From contig OY986966.1 in assembly GCA_963920575.1 (NCBI GenBank), positions 11,324,048 to 11,388,047 of the forward strand: 64,000 bases of DNA, written 5' to 3'. This stretch comes from Narthecium ossifragum. Lineage: Eukaryota; Streptophyta; Magnoliopsida; Dioscoreales; Nartheciaceae. The number at the start of each line of letters is the position of its first letter. Within the stretch, counting starts at the first letter, position 1. Shown here piece by piece: positions 56,688 through 64,000 of this stretch. The position numbers and the translations under genes are program-made. The notes under the pieces are model-generated. The model was given only the letters and a program-made list of their open reading frames with translations. It ran no database searches and was not told the DNA's origin.

Positions 56688-58365
56688 TGATATCACTCAA
56701 ATGTGTCACAACACAGAGGTGTAGTGCAGCATAACATAAGAGTGGACGAACCCACAGAGAGACAAGCAGAAAACATCCAAAAAGCAAATAACAATGAATT
56801 GAAGACAAACGAGAACTTAAGAATTAACTAAATCAGATCAAAGGATTTAATTATACCTAAGATTAACTAAAGATATCAGGATTTTAATAACGCTAGGCAT
56901 CGGGAACCACTTCACTCGGATTTAGGTTCTTCTCTTCTCAATGGTTCATACAATACTACTCAGTCAAGGGATTCACATCCCAATCACCTTAACTACAAAA
57001 TATGGAACTATAAACCTAACAAACTATATAAATGTCTCGTCCTATGATTGATTCTTCCTTTTATAGCTCTAACTTTATCCTACCAAAACCTAAGAATATA
57101 CGATACCGGTTGTCACTACATGCAACGTATAGCAAACGTTCCTCGGGACAAAGCCCTAACCCTATCTTACCAGATCTCTAAGAATACACAATACCAACTC
57201 TCACAATCGACAATGCATAGCAAATAATTCACAAGATAAAGTAGGTAAATAATAGATATAACCACAGGATTACAAGATCATCAAAGAAGCATGACTAGAT
57301 TCATAATATCATTCATCCACATAGAAATCCATAATCTGAAAATAATCCTTGAAGATTCAATACATAGAAAAGAGTTTAACAATAAATATTAAAACTATGA
57401 ACCATGATGAAGAAGAAACCCTAATCCTCGCTAGGTCATCCGTCTGCCATGCCCGCGGATTACTCGGCCAATGATGGACATTTCTTCTTCTTCTTCCTTG
57501 TTTTTCTCCTCCAAACTCTGTAGAACCCCCTTTTGAAAAGCTCCGAATTTCAGATTAAATAACCATATATATAGGGGAACTCCCAAAATTAGGGTTTTGG
57601 TTGAGTTTGACTTCTGATACAACTCGGATTTTCTGAATTAATGCTGCCAGCCTATTTCGGTCACAACTGGGTCCAATCTGTTCAGAATATGAGAATGAGT
57701 CCAACACCAAAGATTTAGGTTAGGAAGTCTTCTGTTATCCCGAATATTTCATAATATTCGAAGTTATATAGAATATTTGGAGAATATTCTTCTCAGCTTC
57801 AACAGAACAGCTTTCCAGCTTGTGTAACTTTATCTATTCTTCAAATCTGCTATCACACCATCCGGAATCTCACAAAATATCCAATAAAAAAGTTGTAGAT
57901 CTCTGAGTCTTCTATCACGTAATCAAATTACAGAATCTTTTCAGTTCCAGGGAATATTTGCCGAATATTTTCCTACCAGTCGACGAAATTGTATTTTTCC
58001 TCATTTTCCGTAACCTAGGTCACCCCGTACTAAATCAGATCTATCTTCTTCTTTCGTAGCTGCTTGCTCCTGCATGTCTCATACTAAAAATGGCATATCT
58101 TCCACTAGGAAACTCCAAATCATGAACCGGAAAAACTCTCGGAAACTAGACTTCCAGCTTTCCAACCATATATGTTACATCATCTGGTTCATTCTAAGAA
58201 GGTATAGTCTTAGTGTTAAAGACCCATCCTTGCTTCAATTTCCTGCATAATACAAATAACTTTGTGAAGCAACATATACGGACGAAATTATCTATATAAA
58301 TCATGAAAACTCAGCAAATAAGCTGCTCTTAGTCATATTCAGAGTGCAATTTCATGCACTCATCA
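56688..58365 (-). mobile_element. Family-C solo LTR (C1), TSD CATAG
   Basis: On the plus strand it starts TGATATCACTCAAATG and ends CATGCACTCATCA, 1678 bp. A perfect duplication CATAG (56683-56687 and 58366-58370) flanks it. It has no coding region and differs from A and B in sequence. It is inserted in B4, and the phrase AAGTTGTAGATCT occurs at 57890. Confidence 0.82.
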
Positions 58366-59029
58366 CATAGCCTGAATCTAGCCAAAGGGTGAGCATACCA
58401 AGGGTCTAAAGTAATGAAGATCTAACTAACAAAGCAATGACATAGCAGATATATAATAGCCTTCAGTGCATCCCAGCACCTGACAGGCTAAGGTTCCACA
58501 GTTACCCACCGGTAACTGGCCAACAAGCAACATAGCCAATTTGGGCATTACAACAGCGTCCATAGCCGTCAACGAAATTGCTACAACGGGGATGCGACCC
58601 CAACGAACCCCAAACAATACATTCATTCATTTTACACTACTGCCCCCGGTGCACGTCGGCAATCAGTTGGGCTATTAAGCAACGCAGTAAAACTATTTTA
58701 AGCATGCTGGCAACCCTTTGGCCCATTTATACTAAACATTCCCGGAAGTCATCACCCTCCCGGTTACCCATAAAGCAATAAGCAGTCATAAACTATATTT
58801 ATATAGGTATAACATGCTTAATCTAGAAACTGCTTGAAAACCAGTAGAAATCAATAAACCGATCCGAAACACAAATAACGGTCTAATCCAAGATAAGCTC
58901 GTCAAAATCTCGATTAAAATATTATAATAATCATTACCTATCATTGGGAAAGCCACACGAGAAAACCGGGTTGAAAGGAAATCGAAACTGTTGAAAACTG
59001 AATCAATAGTATCAAACAACATATAAGAG

Positions 59030-59331
59030 ATCGATCTTCTTACCCAAGAAGATCGATCTTCTATGTGAGTGTTCTCTGCCTTAAGGAAGAGATCGATCTT
59101 CACCCAAGGGAAGATCAATCTTCCTTAAGGGAGTCCTCTGCATGGGAAAGAAGAGATCGATCTTCATGCCATGAAAATCGATCCTTCCCAAACCAAGGTT
59201 CTGTCTTGGAAAGAAGAGATTGATCTTCCTTAAGTGCTCCCTCTATCAAGGAAGAGATCGATCCTCCCTCCTTCAAAGTTGGAAACCGACGTGGCAACAA
59301 GAAGATCGATCTTCATTGAATGAAGATCGAT
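59030..59331. repeat. Paired ATCGAT palindromes in B4
   Basis: Starts are 59030/59052, 59092/59114, 59156/59177 and 59305/59326, with spacings of 21-22 bp. Two unpaired members lie at 59219 and 59256. This shows that the pattern is not limited to family A. Confidence 0.85.
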
Positions 59332-60444
59332 CCTTCTTGCGCCGACAGCATATATGAATAGTGACTGGAATCCAATTTTTTGAATTCGATCTATCAAAAC
59401 GTATCGAAATCAAACCAAACTTGGATGAGGTGTGCAATTGGATGTGGGGAATCTAATGACACTAAGAAAACAAACTTCGGATGATCAAATCCCCGGAAAT
59501 CAAACAAATTGCCCGGAAGCCGACAAAATCGGTGAAAACTCAATTTGTGGGATTTGATCTATCAAACGGCAATGGAATCCATTCAAACTTTACAAGAATG
59601 TGGGTTTGATGGTGAGGAATTCATTCAAGCATTAAAAACCAAACTTATATCGTGAAATATCATATCTGAGTCCGACCCCGTGGAAAAACCGACAAAAATA
59701 CGGAATCCGTCCGAAAGAATACAGAAATGAAACCACGGCTAGCTTCTAAACATGGCAAGGAACTAGAATACAGAAATGGAAAGCATTCCAACAAACACAA
59801 CAACCACAAATCAAAGAAAACCGATCCTAGGGTTACCAATTCACCAGAATTGGGTAGAAACACCTACATGTAGCAACAAGCAGGCGATCTACGAATCCCT
59901 TGCCTCTGATCCACACATATCCTTGCCGAAAAGCTGTAGCCCAAGCTCCAGCCAGCAGCCAAGGGGAGAGAGAAAGGAGAGATGAGAAAGAAAGAGAAGA
60001 GATAGAAAAGAAAGGGCTATTTATAGAGATCAGGACTGATCTCGGCCGTCCGATTCGATCTCTCCTGATCGAGCTCCGATCTTCCAATCGGAAGCACCCC
60101 TAAGATCCTAATCAATCACATACATCAATCCAATACAGTGTGTGCAACGCGGGTGCAAAACCGACCACCAAGGAGCAATTTTACCAAATTATCCATGCGG
60201 TAAAAACCACCATACGATCATCTGATCGTACCTGATGCGGAACCAAACCAACAGGAAATGGCCCTCGACCTACACGGTCGAACCAGGTTAAAGGAACGGG
60301 TCCTCACATTAGCGTTTAAAGGTTGGTATCTACGCCTAAACTTATGTTTAGGGTTTAATTAGGATTTGGTTGTTTAATCAGTGGTTTTCTTTGTACTAAT
60401 TAGTTCTTCAGTGCTTGCTTAGTATTTGGCACTGTCCAGCACTC

Positions 60445-61262
60445 TATTTACCACTCTTGTCTTCTAGGCTACATGTTGGAGATAGTTTTCGATATCTATT
60501 GCCTTGGAAGCCAATTCTTCAAAAGTGAGCGGATGAACACCTTGTAAATAGACAACCATCTCTAGGCGAAGATTGTTCATGCATATGGGTACCGCTTCCA
60601 CCTCTGAAATGGGCTGCGGGCAGTGAATACTATGGTTTCTCCACCGATCGATGAAGTCTGCAGCCTTCTCATGTGAGCTTTGCTCTATTTGGGTGAGTTA
60701 CATGATCCTTACACTCCTTTGGGTGTTGTAGAACATTTGGAGGAATACCTCTTGCATTTGCTTTCGAGAGGTGAAGGAGTCTGGTGCAACTTGCTATACC
60801 AAGTGAAAGCTGGACCAACAAGGGTTTGCATGAACTGACAAAATAACAAAGCGCCATTGTGTGTTGTATCTTGGCAAGCTGCAAGAAAATGGGCAATATG
60901 CTCATGTAGGGATCCACTTCCGTTGAACTTTGTAAATTGGGGCTGTCTATAGTTATCTGGAAATGGGACCAAGTCGACCTCAGACGGATATGGACGAAAT
61001 AACAAAGCGCCATTGTGTGTTGTATCTTGGCAAGCTGCAAGAAAATGGGCAATATGCTCATGTAGGGATCCACTTCCGTTGAACTTTGTAAATTGGGGTT
61101 GTCTATAGTTATCTGGAAATGGGACCAAGTCGACCTCAGACGGATATGGTTTCATGTAACCGGGCCTCATAGCATATTGATTTTGCATCTGAAAAGCCCT
61201 TATCTTCTCAATAATCATCCTCTGTATTGTTTCCAAAGGTATCATTTTTTATGTTCGATTAC
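60445..61262 (-). pseudogene. Ty3/gypsy gag, capsid part, with in-frame duplication
   Basis: Read on the minus strand, the frame starts near 61245 and contains QPQFTKFNGSGSLHEHIAHF and VGPAFTWYSKL, typical of the retrotransposon gag domain of plant gypsy elements. A 52-residue block is present twice in tandem and in frame (156 bp: 61149-60994 and 60993-60838). After 60709 the frame shifts, and gag-like text (VEAVPICMNNLRLEM, ASKAIDIENYLQ) continues to about 60445 with stops. It is cut off by LTR B3. Confidence 0.8.
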
Positions 61263-61383
61263 TATGTGAATGTCATTGATGTTTGTCATGTGGAGGTCGA
61301 CTACCTTCTAGAGGTGGTTGGTGGTGATCGTGGGGTGGCGAAGAAATGTTCTCTATGTGTGGAACATGTCCTTGGGGGATTTG

Positions 61384-63578
61384 TGTCGCGCCCCGACCCG
61401 CGAAAGCCCAACCAGGCCGGGCGACACGAACCGAAACCTAACAAACCACGGAAAAAATTGGCGAGGGGTTCCCTCTAATCTACTGGTCTTCCTAAATAAT
61501 TCACAAGTACCCTGATTAAAGCAATCATCAAAAACCTCAAAAGATATAATACAATATTTAAATCCTCAAAAGGGTACAACAGTTATATACAACATACTCC
61601 CGTAGGAGACGATCTAAACAAAAGAGTGTAGAAAGATGATCACTGCTCCTCAAGCACCGCCAGACGCCGCCGCGCCACCTAACACCTGCCCGGTAGGGGC
61701 CACTGAAGAAGAGCTAACGCCTGCACCTGCAAAATACAGCCCGAATATGAGTGAGCACTAAGCTCAGTAGGGTTCTACACTACGACACACAAAAGGAAGA
61801 GGGAAACGCAATAGTGTCACCCTCAAGCAAGGCCTGAGTGAACACAGGGGTCCCAAAACCCCACCGCGTATCCCAATGAGCAGGAAACCAGCACTGCTGT
61901 CTCACAGCAGGACGAAGTGAACACTGCTAGCAGGAGTCCAACCCGCTGAGTAGGCACACCCTCTACTTAAGAGACATGGATCACCGGACACCGGCTGCAA
62001 CTCAGCACCCGGCTCGAAGCCGACACGACCTCTAAAACATCAATCAACATGTGTTCGAATCATCTAGGCCTATCATCGAAACTGACTGAACACAACCATT
62101 CAAACCTAGACCAAGCTACCCAACTCCGGTCCTAGGGCTAAATCCGAGCTTCTAAGCCTCAGGACGGCAACCCACAAATCGCCCACGCCCTAACCTTATA
62201 CATCTAATGCACAATCAACAGTGCATGCTATGACCATACGCATATAAAACATTTAAGCATGCAACAATAATATGTGATGATAACAAAAACAAGGTCTAGG
62301 CTCGGCACTCTGCCGGCCCGGGGTGGTGAACATGTATTTAAGGTCAAGAACTGCTGCAGTGATACACCACCAACTGACAGCCAGTTCACCAGCAACCTAT
62401 ATCGGGAAGCAACCCTGCAAACAACAGAAGGTACACCACACAAATAAAGCCCTCAGCGCACGCCAACATGCAAGGCTAAGGAAAACAATAGGGCCACTCA
62501 CCCCCTTATTCTAAACATCCCAGGAGTCATCACACTCCTGATTCACCACTACCCCTAATATGGGGCTAACATGCTTAAGAGTATATACAAATTATAAAGC
62601 TATATAAAAATTATACATACAAAGCCCCGCAGGCAAAAATCATTGAAAACCCTTCCCTGCCATACGGGGGATCTCCCTCGTAAATGGGAAGATCCAGCCC
62701 CTGTCACGTTATAAAGGATCGATCCTCCCTCCAGGAAGATCGATCACCAAGCCAAAGGATCGATCTTCTCTCCAGGAAGATCGATCACCTTCGTCACCAA
62801 TGACTCATAATGTCAGCCAAGGCACATGATCGATCATCTTCAACCAGATGATCGATCCTTCTCATGCTGGGCATGACCAACCCAGGAAGATCGATCATTC
62901 CTCCAGAATGATCGATCCCGATGGGTTCTCCGGCCACCGGACAGTGAGAAATATCGACGGAAAACTCCACCAAATCCCACAAAACTTTGAGATCTGGTAG
63001 TGCGAAGGACCACGAGTCCAAAAACGGTAAGCATGCTAAAAACCATCAACCATACCGCGAGATCTAAGCAAAACAAAACACAATCAACTCAAATCTCACA
63101 AAACCGGGAAAACAAGTAGGTAGGAATCCCTACCTAGGCAAGAGCTGCTTCAATCCCAGCTGCTAAATCTTGGATCGTCCTCAATTGCTCCAAAATCCGG
63201 TCAGAACTGAGCTCAAGAACGGCGAATTTCAAAAGGATTCAAGGAAGAAAGTCGCATCCGCTTTATAGGCAAACGAACCGACTTATGGATGATCGATCCT
63301 TCATGACGATCACGCCTTGGCTTTCTAGAACTAAATGATCGATCTTCTAACAAGGAAAGATCGATCCTTTAGGTGCAGAAAGCTAGACTTGGGCTAAAAC
63401 ACAAGCCCAAGCCCAGATCTTTCGATCCCGGGTCCACCTAACCATTCTAATCAAACACTAACACAAAAATGGTCAGTGTGTGCACACGCGGGTGTGAAAT
63501 AAACCGACAAGACACAATTTACCAAATTACCCTTGTGGTCCACAACGAGCCACATGGGTAGAGGGACAGGTCCTCACA
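61384..63578 (-). mobile_element. Family-A solo LTR (A4), TSD ATTTG
   Basis: On the plus strand it runs TGTCGCGCCCCGACC...GGGACAGGTCCTCACA, 2195 bp. A perfect duplication ATTTG lies at 61379-61383 and 63579-63583. Palindrome pairs start at 62718/62739, 62759/62780, 62829/62851, 62890/62911 and 63338/63360, with spacings of 21-22 bp. It splits the gypsy gag gene. Confidence 0.88.
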
Positions 63579-64000
63579 ATTTGAGCCCTCAAGTTAGCTA
63601 CCTCCACCTCCTTCAATTGTAGGGCGTTCCTTAATTGCTCGAGTTCTTCTTCCATTGAGGTGGTGAGAACTTGATAGTGGTCCTATGGCGCCGCTCTATG
63701 ATCTGGAGAGTCGAAAATAGCATGGAATTATTCTTCGTATGACGGTTCAGGAGTAGCCTCCCTGATGTTTAGGGAACGAGTCACACTCCTAGTTTGAGGA
63801 CGATTTTGAGGTATGACAACGACTGTATTATGAGTTTCTTCAACGGTAGGCTTCTTCTTCCTCCTCTTGGCGGGGGCATTTGAAGAGTTGTCAGTTGAGG
63901 CAGATATCTCATCGTCTTGAATCCCAACCAGCATTGCTGCAAAAACCTCAAAGGAATTCGCCAACATGACTTCATCTATGATGTCTCGTCGTGTAGGAGA
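63579..64000 (-). pseudogene. Ty3/gypsy gag, N-terminal part, running off the window
   Basis: From the window edge the minus strand reads EVMLANSFEVFAAMLVG, then a Lys/Arg tract (KRRKKKP) and an acidic stretch. After stops near 63728 and 63690 comes the coiled-coil-like MEEELEQLRNALQLKEVEV that usually precedes the gag capsid region. With the fragment at 60445-61262 it makes one gag gene interrupted by A4. The upstream start and 5' LTR are outside the window. Confidence 0.7.

Larger units (their letters stand above)
50860..60308 (-). mobile_element. Family-B solo LTR B4, holding B5 and C1
   Basis: On the plus strand it starts TGTCACGTCCCGGCC and ends GGAACGGGTCCTCACA. The flanks TTAGT (50855-50859) and TTAGC (60309-60313) match 4 of 5. 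Without B5 (51647-56560) and C1 (56688-58365) it is about 2.85 kb. Pairs of GATCGATC palindromes lie at 59030-59331, and the CACCTGCAAACGCAGCC block lies near 51190 on the reverse strand. Confidence 0.75.
50272..60445 (+). mobile_element. Family-B LTR fragment B3, split by B4
   Basis: The first part (50272-50859) starts AGTGAGGACTCG (first base altered) with the usual early block (AATTTGGTAAATTACGCC) and CT tract. After the B4 insertion it resumes at 60309 with GGTTGGTATCTACGCC, the counterpart of the GTAGGTGTT segment of other copies, and breaks off near 60445 against gypsy gag. Only about 0.7 kb of it remains, so its 3' part is lost. It sits between the gag and protease parts of a gypsy element. 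Confidence 0.6.

Noticed and set aside
50860..60308. Reading 50860-51646 and 51647-56560 as the two LTRs of one retrotransposon
   Set aside because: They are in opposite orientation and each has its own flanking near-duplication, so nested insertion fits better.

Overview
This is a stretch of nuclear DNA from a flowering plant. The evidence is spliced genes, plant transposon superfamilies (MULE, hAT, Ty1/copia Sirevirus-like, Ty3/gypsy), captured fragments of plant genes (red chlorophyll catabolite reductase, xyloglucan endotransglucosylase) and a TATA/G-box promoter. The species cannot be read from the sequence. By inspection most of the window is transposable-element DNA, and I support only one probable host gene.

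Layout. 1-3750: intergenic repeats and an AT-rich MITE. 4200-13500: a minus-strand gene with a TATA box at 13243-13250, a long spliced 5' leader, a 41-aa spliced upstream ORF overlapping the main start, and a three-exon CDS for an uncharacterised 315-aa protein. Its leader intron carries a 2.7-kb pair of inverted transposon copies. 13935-16872: a giant palindromic MULE-like foldback element. 17100-18300: a chimera of inverted RCCR exon fragments around an XTH gene fragment. 19073-20760: a non-autonomous hAT-like element full of tandem repeats. 20803-25600: a solo LTR (family B) holding a second solo LTR (family A).

26051-34609: MULE-1, with a perfect 9-bp target duplication, a dead MuDR-type transposase and a convergent GRF zinc-finger gene, split by a Sirevirus solo LTR and a family-A solo LTR. 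34889-44577: MULE-2, with another perfect 9-bp target duplication. It is a deletion derivative split by a Sirevirus-like copia element, whose 5' LTR holds a near-complete hAT transposon and a MITE. A 243-bp tandem duplication covers the MULE-1/MULE-2 junction. 44587-47648: a TRIM-like element and a Myb/SANT-like pseudogene. 47649-64000: a minus-strand gypsy element (gag and protease fragments) broken by solo LTRs nested up to four deep (B3 > B4 > B5 > A3, with C1 beside B5).

Boundaries were set by finding terminal inverted repeats or TG...CA ends with target-site duplications, read by eye. Four family-A solo LTRs, one copia solo LTR, one copia element, one family-C solo LTR, two MULEs and one hAT have perfect duplications. 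The most unusual signal is in the A and B LTRs: GATCGATC palindromes that nearly always come in pairs 20-23 bp apart, in a copy number that varies between insertions. A second candidate is the spliced upstream ORF of the host gene.
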